From Chitinophagaceae bacterium (lineage in GTDB: Bacteria; Bacteroidota; Bacteroidia; Chitinophagales; Chitinophagaceae): a stretch of 9,595 nt of DNA. A model generated the notes under the pieces. That model was not told where the DNA came from. It saw only the letters and a program-made list of their open reading frames with translations, and ran no database searches. The stretch is from the NCBI GenBank assembly GCA_019747455.1, contig JAIEQT010000445.1:1-9595 (forward strand), given 5' to 3'. How positions within the stretch are numbered: the stretch's first letter is position 1; each line of letters begins with the position of its first letter. A program made the position numbers and the translations under genes. Positions 1 through 6,182 of the stretch are shown in pieces.

Positions 1-909
1 CTTAATAATGCTGCTAAAGAAGTGGTAGCCACAAAGTTTAAAGATGATATAAACCCTAAATTTATTGATAGCCTGCGCTCAGATGAAATTGGCGAACTTA
101 CTAATAACTTTAATTTGGCAGTTCGGAAAATCAGGAGAAGTGTTCAGATAATTCAAGATAAGAATAATAGCTTGGAATTAAAAAACAGACAGTTCATAGA
201 AAATGAAAATGATCTAAAAAAAATAAATGCGCAAAAAGATAAGTTTTTATCTATTATCTCTCACGATATGCGCGCACCCTTATCAAGTATCATAGTATTT
301 CTCGACTACTATAAAGATAATTTTAAAAGTTTTACAGAAACAGAGATCGACTTTGTATCAAGCAACCTGAATGCACATGTAAAAAGAGTTGTTGAAATGC
401 TGGATGGCTTGCTACTATGGTCGCGTTCTCAAACGGGAGAAATACAAACAAATTTACAGCCAATTGATTTGGCTACCATAATTACTGATACGGTTGAAAT
501 TTTAACGCAAAGTGCCACTAATAAAAAAATAAGTATTTCACTTAATTTACATAATCAATTGATTTGGGCCGATAAGAATATGAGTGCATTCATTATTCGA
601 AATGTTTTATCAAATGCCATTAAATTTACACATGAGGGTGGCCGAATAGAGATCAAAACCCAGCGAAATAAAAAATATGCGTTTGTTATCATAAAAGATA
701 GCGGAGTAGGTATCCCGGAAGCGAATCTGAGTAAGCTATTTCAAGATAATATGAACTTTTCCACTTTTGGCACCGCTAATGAAAAAGGGATTGGCTTAGG
801 CTTAGCATTATGCAAAGATTTCATGAATAAACAAAATGGAAATATTGAAATAGAGAGCTCTCCCGGAGAAGGAACGAGGGTGAATTTGTTGTTTCCATTG
901 ATAGTTTAA
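1..909 (+). CDS. Sensor histidine kinase, C-terminal part (5'-truncated by window)
   Basis: The frame is open from base 1, so the N-terminal sensor and membrane segments lie outside the window; the GTG at 22 is internal. Numbering from base 1, residues 1-45 are the second half of a HAMP domain (DEIGELTNNFN). A polar coiled-coil linker runs to about 75. The HisKA domain has the H-box FLSIISHDMRAPL, with phospho-acceptor His88. The HATPase domain runs from about 155 to 302 and has the N-box NVLSNAIKF (Asn205), the G1 box DSGVG (Asp233) and the G2 box GIGLGL (263-268). All catalytic boxes are intact, so it should autophosphorylate at the inner membrane and pass phosphate to a response regulator. 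There is no receiver domain at the C-terminus and no regulator gene downstream; the partner may be upstream or elsewhere. The signal sensed cannot be told from this part. Confidence 0.93.
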   Translation, partial: LNNAAKEVVATKFKDDINPKFIDSLRSDEIGELTNNFNLAVRKIRRSVQIIQDKNNSLELKNRQFIENENDLKKINAQKDKFLSIISHDMRAPLSSIIVFLDYYKDNFKSFTETEIDFVSSNLNAHVKRVVEMLDGLLLWSRSQTGEIQTNLQPIDLATIITDTVEILTQSATNKKISISLNLHNQLIWADKNMSAFIIRNVLSNAIKFTHEGGRIEIKTQRNKKYAFVIIKDSGVGIPEANLSKLFQDNMNFSTFGTANEKGIGLGLALCKDFMNKQNGNIEIESSPGEGTRVNLLFPLIV

Positions 910-910
910 T

Positions 911-994
911 CAGAACGTCAGAACGTCGGAACGTCAGAACGGGTTATTGTTGACGACCTGACGATCCGACGTTTCGACGTTTGAACGTTCCAAC
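911..994. repeat. 8-base degenerate tandem repeat forming an imperfect inverted repeat
   Basis: The left arm (911-940) consists of near-copies of the unit AGAACGTC. The right arm (about 951-994) holds the reverse complement of the same unit, read as GGAACGTT, CAAACGTC, GAAACGTC and GGATCGTC. Aligning the left arm with the reverse complement of the right arm gives about 23 matches in 28 positions, around a short loop near 941-950. The transcript would fold into a long stem. It fills nearly all of the gap between the kinase stop and ispH. No T run follows it, so it is not a classic intrinsic terminator. A REP/BIME-like dispersed element or an mRNA 3'-end stabiliser is possible. Only one copy is present in this window. 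Confidence 0.7.
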
Positions 995-1012
995 GAAAAT
1001 GCTTTAAATTTG
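980..1012 (+). promoter_or_regulatory. Candidate Bacteroidota-type promoter for ispH
   Basis: TTTG at 980-983 is followed 21 bases later by TAAATTTG at 1005-1012. This matches the known Bacteroidota -33/-7 pattern (TTTG, 17-23 bases, TAnnTTTG) with no mismatch. The -33 element lies inside the right arm of the inverted repeat. The expected transcription start is a few bases past 1012, almost on the ATG at 1017, which implies a leaderless or nearly leaderless mRNA. In AT-rich DNA a chance match is possible. Confidence 0.5.
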
Positions 1013-1016
1013 CCCT

Positions 1017-2222
1017 ATGAAGCAATTCACCATCCCCAACATATACCGTAGCGATTTTATCAGTAAGATAAAACAAGATCGAAAAGCTGCAGATAAGTTA
1101 AAAAAAGACTTCACCCCAACCCATTTAGATTTTGGGAATTTACATATATATCTGGCCAGACATTTTGGCTTTTGCTATGGAGTAGAGAACGCCATTGAAA
1201 TTGCTTTCAATACTATAGCCGAGAATGAAGGAAAAAATATTTATTTACTCAGCGAAATGATCCATAATCCACAAGTAAATGCCGACTTAATAGCACGTGG
1301 CGTTCGTTTTTTACAAGACACTTATGGTAAACAATTAATTCCATTTGAAAGTTTACAGACAGATGATGTTGTCATCATTCCCGCTTTTGGAACTACGCTC
1401 GCTATTGAAGCTATGCTGCGCGAAAAAGGAATAGCAGTGGAAAAGTATAATACCACCTGCCCATTTGTTGAAAAGGTATGGAACCGAAGTGAGCAAATTG
1501 CACAAAAAGGATATAGTATCGTTATACACGGTAAACCTAAACATGAAGAAACCAGGGCAACCTTTTCCCATGCCGCTGCTAATACCCCTACTGTTGTTGT
1601 TAACGATATGGAAGAGACCATCTCATTAGCAAAATATATTACGGGAGAAAAAGTATCTACCGATTTTTATATTGAATTTGAAGGAAGATATTCGGCAGGG
1701 TTCGATATTACAAAAGATTTACAAAGAATTGGTGTTGTAAATCAAACAACCCAGCTAGCTACCGATACACAAGCTATCTCAGATTATTTGCGTAGCATTA
1801 TTATGCAGCATTATCAATTAACAGATACCACCATTGGAGAGCGTTTTGCTGATACCCGCGATACACTTTGCTATGCCACAAACGATAATCAATCTGCTGT
1901 AGTTGGTATGCTCGAAACACCCGCAGATATAGCTTTGGTAATAGGCGGAAAAAATAGTAGCAACAGCTCTCATCTGGTAGAATTATGCGAAGCAAAACTA
2001 CCCACCTATTTCATTGATGCCGCAAATAAACTAATTGATGAAAACACTATTGAGCATTGCCATTGGCGTACTAAAGAAGTATCACTTATTAAAGGCTATT
2101 TACCGCAACAGAGTCCTGCGCGTATTTTAATAACAAGCGGCGCTAGTTGTCCGGATGCTATTGTAGAGCAAGTAATTAGAAAGTTAGCCGGGTTTTATGG
2201 AGTTGATGAATTATCTATGTAA
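1017..2222 (+). CDS. ispH: 4-hydroxy-3-methylbut-2-enyl diphosphate reductase (IspH/LytB), long form
   Basis: IspH is a cytoplasmic iron-sulfur enzyme that reduces HMBPP to IPP and DMAPP, the last step of the MEP isoprenoid pathway. The three cluster cysteines are visible: Cys53 in GFCYGV, Cys148 in TTCPFV and Cys285 in DTLCYAT. Substrate-pocket motifs are also present: HNPQV (His83), KHEET (His176, Glu177/178), NQTTQLATDTQ (about 242-252) and GASCPD near the C-terminus (about 376-381). At 401 residues it is longer than the roughly 316-residue E. coli type. It has an N-terminal extension of about 40 residues and an inserted segment around 205-235, as in the long IspH forms of plants, cyanobacteria and Bacteroidota. 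ATG 1017 is the only reasonable start, because the next Met is residue 81. No ribosome binding site is visible. It is transcribed apart from the kinase and converges on the SOD gene nine bases away. Confidence 0.97.
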   Translation: MKQFTIPNIYRSDFISKIKQDRKAADKLKKDFTPTHLDFGNLHIYLARHFGFCYGVENAIEIAFNTIAENEGKNIYLLSEMIHNPQVNADLIARGVRFLQDTYGKQLIPFESLQTDDVVIIPAFGTTLAIEAMLREKGIAVEKYNTTCPFVEKVWNRSEQIAQKGYSIVIHGKPKHEETRATFSHAAANTPTVVVNDMEETISLAKYITGEKVSTDFYIEFEGRYSAGFDITKDLQRIGVVNQTTQLATDTQAISDYLRSIIMQHYQLTDTTIGERFADTRDTLCYATNDNQSAVVGMLETPADIALVIGGKNSSNSSHLVELCEAKLPTYFIDAANKLIDENTIEHCHWRTKEVSLIKGYLPQQSPARILITSGASCPDAIVEQVIRKLAGFYGVDELSM

Positions 2223-2231
2223 AAAAAAATT

Positions 2232-2957
2232 TCATCTTGTTAACTTCAACGCATCATTAAATCTATCTGCGGCATTATCCCAATTAATAATATTGAATAA
2301 TGCATCAACGAAATCGGCGCGCTTATTTTTATATTTTAGATAATAGGAATGTTCCCAAACATCTATTACTAAAATAGGGATTACACCCCATTGTGTGATT
2401 TTTTCATGATTTTCACATTGCAAAATGGTAAGTTTATCCGTATAAGGCTGATAGCCTAAGATACCCCAACCATTACCATCAACATTTTTAGCCGTTTGAG
2501 CTAAATAAACTTTTAATTTTTCATAGCTCCCGAAATCTTTTTCAATTTTTTTAAGCAGCATCCCTCCAGGAGAAGTTTGTTTATTGATGAGATTCGTCCA
2601 GAAAATGGAGTGAAGTATATGGGAAGATAAATGATATGAGAGCTTTTTGGTCCAGAAATCAACAGTTTCGAGATTGTTTTCTTGCATCGCCTGGTTGATT
2701 TTTTTAAGATCTACATTCGCCGCTTTAGTTGCCCCACCGTGATGATAGGTATAATGTAAATGCAGGGTTTCACTATCCATATATGGTTCGAGAAAATTTT
2801 CGGCATATGGTAAGGGCTGTTGGATAAAATTACCATTTATATCTACCAGCTTATCAATGGTATTATCGGTTAAATTTCTACCAAATGCTTGGTTGGCGGT
2901 CAAAACAGTTGACAAACCACTCATGGCCCCTATTTTCAAAAAATCTTCCCTTTTCAT
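2232..2957 (-). CDS. Exported Fe/Mn-family superoxide dismutase with altered active site
   Basis: Fe/Mn SODs convert superoxide to oxygen and hydrogen peroxide. The 241 residues start with an export signal (KREDFLK, then a hydrophobic stretch to about residue 20, probable cleavage near ANQAFG). This resembles a degenerate Tat signal in which the second Arg is Glu. The SOD domain starts at LPYAENFLEPY (about 49-59). The metal ligands are His68, His116, Asp199 and His203 (DVWEHSYYLKY), and the gate His72 is kept. Two key second-shell positions differ: Tyr34 of the E. coli enzyme aligns with Ala76, and the MnSOD Gln146/FeSOD Ala141 site aligns with His184. The FeSOD Gln69 site is Ser112. A longer reading from a TTG at 3008 would overlap the upstream VOC gene, so ATG 2957 is preferred; it lies 19 bases past the VOC stop. 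It is the last gene of a KOW-VOC-SOD run. The fold is certain, but full dismutase activity is not. Confidence 0.92.
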   Translation of the reverse strand: MKREDFLKIGAMSGLSTVLTANQAFGRNLTDNTIDKLVDINGNFIQQPLPYAENFLEPYMDSETLHLHYTYHHGGATKAANVDLKKINQAMQENNLETVDFWTKKLSYHLSSHILHSIFWTNLINKQTSPGGMLLKKIEKDFGSYEKLKVYLAQTAKNVDGNGWGILGYQPYTDKLTILQCENHEKITQWGVIPILVIDVWEHSYYLKYKNKRADFVDALFNIINWDNAADRFNDALKLTR

Positions 2958-2976
2958 ACCTAAAGATTTAACTTTA

Positions 2977-3423
2977 TTATTTTGTTTCTCCCTTGAACTT
3001 GAGATCAAAATCGATCATCCATTCTATGCCATATTTATCCCTGAACATTCCAAAATAAGATCCCCATGGGCTATCGGCCATTGGCATTTCAATTTCTCCT
3101 CCGGCAGAAAGTCCTGTATATATTTTATCGGCCTCTTCTTTACTTGTAGCACTGATAGATATCTTACTTCTGGTTTCTTTCTCATTATGTGTACCCATAA
3201 AAGAAGGAGTATCGCTAGCCATAAGAACATCATGATCACCAATAGGCAAGGCTATATGCATAATTTTATTTGCCTCTGTGTCGGGAATTGGATATTCCGG
3301 ATTTGCAGGCATGTCTTTAAAACGAACGATCATGGCAAATTCGCCACCGAAAACAGACTTATAAAAATTAAAAGCTTCTTCAGCATTTCCATTAAAATGG
3401 ATGTAGGGATTGATAGATGGCAT
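2977..3423 (-). CDS. VOC-superfamily, PhnB/glyoxalase-like protein
   Basis: This 148-residue cytoplasmic protein has the hallmark N-terminus PYIHFNGNAEEAFNFYKSVF followed by GGEF (residues 6-28) of PhnB-like proteins in the vicinal oxygen chelate superfamily. The second beta-alpha-beta module includes MHIALPIGDHDVLMASD (55-71) and ends in SPWGSYFGMFRDKYGIEWM (118-136), the usual close of this family. The length is typical. VOC proteins include glyoxalase I, dioxygenases and antibiotic-binding proteins; PhnB-like members mostly have no proven reaction, so no substrate is assigned. The ATG lies 8 bases downstream of the KOW gene stop, and the gene stops 19 bases before the SOD start, which suggests one transcript. 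No signal peptide is seen. Confidence 0.9.
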   Translation of the reverse strand: MPSINPYIHFNGNAEEAFNFYKSVFGGEFAMIVRFKDMPANPEYPIPDTEANKIMHIALPIGDHDVLMASDTPSFMGTHNEKETRSKISISATSKEEADKIYTGLSAGGEIEMPMADSPWGSYFGMFRDKYGIEWMIDFDLKFKGETK

Positions 3424-3431
3424 GGGTTTGA

Positions 3432-3638
3432 TTATTTATGATTTTGCAATACTATAACGTTCTTGCCAAGTGTTTTAAACCGAGTTCCATTTGCTTGTAT
3501 AACCGTAATTGTAATATGACCTGTTTTACTCGTATTAATATCTCTAACAATACCCGACTTCCCGGCATGCGTGCCAGCTATTACTTCACATAGATCACCA
3601 TCTTTTAGTGTGGCAGGGTTATTTACATTATTAGCCAT
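3432..3638 (-). CDS. Small KOW-domain protein
   Basis: This 68-residue protein consists almost entirely of a KOW module. LKDGDLCEVIAGTHAGKSG (11-29) matches the KOW consensus of ribosomal protein L24 and the NusG C-terminal domain, including the turn Gly. A beta-rich half follows (HITITVIQANGTRFKTLGKN, 41-60). KOW domains bind RNA or ribosomal proteins. This stand-alone version is shorter than RpL24 and lacks the NGN domain of NusG, so a role in translation or transcription is only inferred. It begins a likely operon with the VOC and SOD genes. Upstream (3639-3733) is AT-rich with no clean promoter; the closest is TAGATTTA (3679-3686 on this strand), one mismatch from TAnnTTTG and without a good -33 partner. 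Confidence 0.82.
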   Translation of the reverse strand: MANNVNNPATLKDGDLCEVIAGTHAGKSGIVRDINTSKTGHITITVIQANGTRFKTLGKNVIVLQNHK

Positions 3639-3733
3639 TTAACAACGCTTATTTAATTACAGACTTATTATATAACACTAAATCTATAAAAAAACTAATT
3701 AAAAATCGCTATATGTATAGGCGACTACCATCA

Positions 3734-3832
3734 CTACTCCAACCCTTCTCTAACCATCTTTCTATATACACTACCTTCAATATCACTCCGCCTAATTTCA
3801 AAGGCAAAATCTTGATCTAGTTTTGATAACAA
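3734..3832 (-). pseudogene. Possible frameshifted C-terminal tail of the 3817-4104 gene
   Basis: An open stretch in another frame overlaps the end of the upstream gene and ends with TAG then TGA. From the A run onward it reads KLDQDFAFEIRRSD, then IEGSVYRKMVREGLE. It has a coding-like composition (mixed charged and hydrophobic residues, no rare runs) and no ATG at its 5' end; TTG 3830-3832 is the only possible start. Adding one A to the AAAA run (plus-strand T run 3821-3824) would join it to the upstream protein as CYQKLDQDF. It is therefore read here as a detached tail rather than a separate gene. A chance open frame of about 30 codons cannot be excluded. The rest of the gap, 3639-3733, shows no gene. 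Confidence 0.35.
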
Positions 3833-4104
3833 CTATCGCATGTTAATATGCTTTTCTCCTTATAGCATTTATTATTCTTATCGAAGTAAAGAATAAAATC
3901 TAGGTTCTGCAATGAAGTATCTCTAACTAAGTAAGTTATAGTTGAATCGGTTATTTGCAATATTGTATTGATTTTACTATTTTTCTTTCGAATTTTCGCA
4001 AACTTTTCAATGACTTTCTCTTTCTTCATATCGATATAATATTGCGCACTAACAAAATGAGTTAGTGAGATATAAATAAAAAAGATAAAAAAAGTAAGCT
4101 TCAT
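3817..4104 (-). CDS. Small secreted protein of unknown function, possibly truncated
   Basis: The 95-residue product is not recognised. It begins with a clear Sec signal peptide: MKLT, a Phe/Ile-rich hydrophobic core to about residue 15, and a cleavage site after FVSA (residues 17-20), ahead of Gln21. The mature part is Lys/Asn-rich with alternating strands (ILQITDSTITYLVRD, then LDFILYFDKNN) and ends CDSCYQN, with a CxxC pair close to the stop. It should be periplasmic or secreted. Its ATG overlaps the mntA stop as ATGA, so its translation is probably coupled to the toxin-antitoxin genes. The abrupt end, beside a coding-like stretch in another frame, suggests a one-base deletion or sequencing error in the AAAA run at 3821-3824. 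If repaired, the protein would be about 123 residues. Confidence 0.65.
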   Translation of the reverse strand: MKLTFFIFFIYISLTHFVSAQYYIDMKKEKVIEKFAKIRKKNSKINTILQITDSTITYLVRDTSLQNLDFILYFDKNNKCYKEKSILTCDSCYQN

Positions 4105-4496
4105 TTTTTAAAATTTTCATCTGAAATACCATTATTACGCTTACTTTCCTTACTTACTCCATATACTTCATTTGGTTCATTTAATATCTTGCCGTGGCTA
4201 CTATATAAGACTTCATGCATTGCTTCAATATTTTTATGAAAGCTATCAGGCAGTCTTGCCCAATCAAATAATTCAACAAGAATTGGTATCCTACTCACGA
4301 GTATTTTTTCCTTTACATCTGAAAAAATATCAATTGGTACTCTCTCCAGCGTTGCAGTTCGCATCACCAAATCTAAATCACTCCCCTCATGTGCCTCTCC
4401 TGTTACTCGACTACCATAAGCCCATACTTCTATGGGAATACTCACTTCAGAAAAGATAGCGGTTAATATATCCTTATGCTTATCCTTCAGCAGCAT
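4101..4496 (-). CDS. mntA: MNT-domain nucleotidyltransferase antitoxin (MntA-like)
   Basis: This is a minimal nucleotidyltransferase of the polymerase-beta type, related to HI0073. The catalytic motif is complete: Gly28-Ser29, ten residues, then Asp40-Leu41-Asp42 (GSX10DXD). A likely third acidic residue lies in LVELFDW (Glu73 or Asp76). In characterised HepT/MntA systems the MNT protein neutralises the HEPN toxin by adding AMP units to a Tyr of the toxin. That mechanism is inferred here from both motifs being intact. The core ends near residue 95. A hydrophilic, probably disordered tail of about 35 residues (from SSHGK to the last Lys) is longer than the family minimum. The gene overlaps hepT upstream by 17 bases and the secreted-protein gene downstream by 4 bases (ATGA), so all three are probably translationally coupled. 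It is cytoplasmic. Confidence 0.93.
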   Translation of the reverse strand: MLLKDKHKDILTAIFSEVSIPIEVWAYGSRVTGEAHEGSDLDLVMRTATLERVPIDIFSDVKEKILVSRIPILVELFDWARLPDSFHKNIEAMHEVLYSSHGKILNEPNEVYGVSKESKRNNGISDENFKK

Positions 4497-4911
4497 TATT
4501 TTGTTTTTTTATCGCTTCATTAAATAAACGAGCATCTTCAATAAACCTTGGTAATAATAAAAGAGTTTCTTCTGCAAAATTAACCCCATAGTCGTGAGCA
4601 GTACTATTTCTATTTTCTCTATACTCCAAAAAATTTTCACAAAGTTGGGTAGAAATAATATCTCTCAATACGGCTTGTCTGAATACTTCATTAAAATAAA
4701 GTTTATCAACTGCTTTTGAAGAATGCAAATAAGGCTTTAATGACTTACGAAGCAACTTAACACTTTGCTCTAATATAATTTCAAACTCTTTTACGCAAGC
4801 GGAGCGATACATATCATAGTCAATATTTGTTTGATCTGATTTTAATAACAAATCATACGCCTTTTCAAGTGTATCAATACAGCGCTGGTAAAATTCCGTT
4901 TCAATTTTCAT
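4480..4911 (-). CDS. hepT: HEPN-domain toxin (HepT-like, HI0074 family)
   Basis: This 143-residue all-helical HEPN protein belongs to the group annotated as nucleotidyltransferase substrate-binding protein. The RNase motif is complete as RNSTAHDY: Arg101, four residues, His106, one residue, Tyr108 (RX4HXY). Earlier signature segments are FEIILEQSVKLLRKSL (43-58) and NEVFRQAV (74-81). HEPN dimers of this class cleave RNA through Arg and His; in the studied HepT/MntA pair the Tyr of this motif is the AMPylation target. This is the first gene of the set and overlaps mntA by 17 bases. ATG 4911 is chosen because it is the first Met and gives the usual length. No clear promoter is visible: TAAATTTT (4928-4935 on this strand) is one mismatch from the -7 element but has no -33 partner. 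Confidence 0.93.
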   Translation of the reverse strand: MKIETEFYQRCIDTLEKAYDLLLKSDQTNIDYDMYRSACVKEFEIILEQSVKLLRKSLKPYLHSSKAVDKLYFNEVFRQAVLRDIISTQLCENFLEYRENRNSTAHDYGVNFAEETLLLLPRFIEDARLFNEAIKKQNNAAEG

Positions 4912-4966
4912 CTCTACAAATTACGATAAAATTTACGAAGGGATACAATCATTTTTTGAAAAATTC

Positions 4967-5015
4967 ATGCTGTTGGCCAGCGACGAACTCAGGCAGACAG
5001 GGCAACAACCCTATA
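4967..5015. other. GC-rich intergenic patch between the efflux operon and hepT
   Basis: In a 119-base gap of otherwise AT-rich DNA, about 45-50 bases are clearly richer in G and C than both sides. It holds two short hairpins: GCTG/CAGC around 4968-4980, and AGGG/CCCT around 5000-5012. On the minus strand these follow the adaptor gene and could be a weak terminator, but neither has a proper U run. On the plus strand the patch reads as MLLASDELRQTGQQPYKI and a stop, within a frame open from 4892. Origin unknown; it could be a repeat fragment or an eroded gene end. Confidence 0.35.
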
Positions 5016-5030
5016 AAATTTAAAACAAAC

Positions 5031-6179
5031 TCACTCCTCCTCGGCCTTATTTTTTAACATCCCTAACAAACTAAAAGCATTCTTAGTAACAATTTTTTTT
5101 GTAAGCCATTCCTTACTTACTCCTCTTAAGCCTACTAATCCATTCTGCTTTATCCCTGCCTCTACGGGCGTTAGTTCAAAACTACTATCGGTTTTTGAAA
5201 CAAATACATAATTCTTCCCTTCATAACGAACTAGGGCCTCTTCAGGAATAGCTATTTGCATAGCGGCATTTTCCATGAACTCACCACTCAAAAACATACC
5301 CGGTAAGAGTTCATGATTAGGTTGTTCAAAATGGCAATGTACCAAACCAGTTCTTGCTTCATCTACATTTTTAGTAACCAATATTACTTCTACTTCATAC
5401 TTCTTATTCGGCTGATTGGCCAATGTTACAAACGCCTTCATTCCTTTTTGAATACGCGATAGATCTTTTTCAAAAACTGTTAATGCGGCGTGTATATCAT
5501 CTGGATTAACAAGTTCAAATAATACATCAGCCGGATTCACATATTTACCAATATTTACATTCACTTTCGTTACAAAACCCGTAATAGGTGAGCGAACAGC
5601 TACCGTTCGAGAAATATTGTTTACAGTGAGTTTCTGTGGATCAATACCGATAATACGAAGTTTCTCTTCAAAAGATTTTACCATTACCTGCACGGATTTA
5701 TACTCACTTAAAACTTGCTGATAACTTTTTTTACTGGTAGCTTCCTGATCACTTAACTCTTTTTGTCGCTGAACGTCGGTTGCCAGATATTCCAGTTTAG
5801 CTTTATCTACTAAATATTCTTGCTGCAGTTCCACATAACTCTTATCTTCCATTTCTGCAATCACTTCTCCTTTTTTTACACTAATACCGGGAAGCAAATG
5901 CGATTTCTTGAGATAGCCTCCAAGCGGAAAACTAACAGATACCATACTTTGCGGCGGCACATCTACCAGACCATTTACTTTTATCACGTCATGCATAGCT
6001 ACTTCTATTGGCTTACTAACTTGCAAAGTGGCATGCGCCTTTTGCGCAGATGTAAGTATTAGCAAAGAATCGTTTACCAATTTTTTTATTTCACTTTTTG
6101 GCTCTTCTGTTGTTTTCTTCATTTCACGCTTACATGCCAACATCATCATGCCAAAGAATAAGATATATAAGTGCTTCAT
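5031..6179 (-). CDS. czcB: RND efflux periplasmic adaptor lipoprotein (CzcB/CusB type)
   Basis: This is the membrane-fusion protein of a tripartite heavy-metal pump, linking inner-membrane pump and outer-membrane channel. The 382 residues begin with a lipoprotein signal peptide (MMMLAC, lipid Cys16) and a Lys/Glu-rich tether. A first barrel-sandwich half follows (GGYLKKSHLLPGISVKKGEVIAEM, of which LPGISVKKGEVI is the lipoyl-type core, 96-107). Next is a helical hairpin (about 113-178), the second lipoyl half (VRSPITGFVTKVNVNIGKYV, 195-214), the beta-barrel (about 228-300, ELLPGMFLSGEF) and a membrane-proximal domain (IPEEALVRYEGKNYVFV, 311-327). There is no His-rich metal-binding extension, unlike classic CzcB. 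It starts 3 bases after the pump gene stop, so the two form an operon. The symbol is given at family level; the metal is not known. Confidence 0.92.
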   Translation of the reverse strand: MKHLYILFFGMMMLACKREMKKTTEEPKSEIKKLVNDSLLILTSAQKAHATLQVSKPIEVAMHDVIKVNGLVDVPPQSMVSVSFPLGGYLKKSHLLPGISVKKGEVIAEMEDKSYVELQQEYLVDKAKLEYLATDVQRQKELSDQEATSKKSYQQVLSEYKSVQVMVKSFEEKLRIIGIDPQKLTVNNISRTVAVRSPITGFVTKVNVNIGKYVNPADVLFELVNPDDIHAALTVFEKDLSRIQKGMKAFVTLANQPNKKYEVEVILVTKNVDEARTGLVHCHFEQPNHELLPGMFLSGEFMENAAMQIAIPEEALVRYEGKNYVFVSKTDSSFELTPVEAGIKQNGLVGLRGVSKEWLTKKIVTKNAFSLLGMLKNKAEEE

Positions 6180-6182
6180 AGT

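Noticed and set aside
4..18. Shared 12-base string near base 4 and, inverted, near 4487-4500 (end of hepT)
   Set aside because: It is short, lies within coding sequence of unrelated genes and has no flanking similarity; most likely chance.
22..24. GTG as start of the histidine kinase
   Set aside because: The frame stays open to base 1 and the upstream residues continue the HAMP domain, so this codon is internal.
2221..2231. Terminator for SOD in the A9/T9 run between the convergent genes
   Set aside because: There is a T tract on the minus strand after the SOD stop, but no stem precedes it apart from a short GTTAAC palindrome inside the gene.
2958..3008. Longer SOD reading from a TTG at 3008
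   Set aside because: It overlaps the VOC coding region and puts 17 polar residues before the export signal; ATG 2957 gives a normal signal-peptide N-terminus.
2857..3441. 194-codon plus-strand open frame opposite the SOD and VOC genes
   Set aside because: It is antisense to two recognisable protein families and its translation has no coherent domain.
3660..3720. Promoter for the KOW-VOC-SOD run
   Set aside because: The best -7 candidate has one mismatch and there is no TTTG at the proper distance; too weak in AT-rich DNA to list.
4968..5020. Intrinsic terminator after the efflux operon
   Set aside because: The two stems have only about 4 base pairs each and neither is followed by a convincing U run on the minus strand; kept only as a note.
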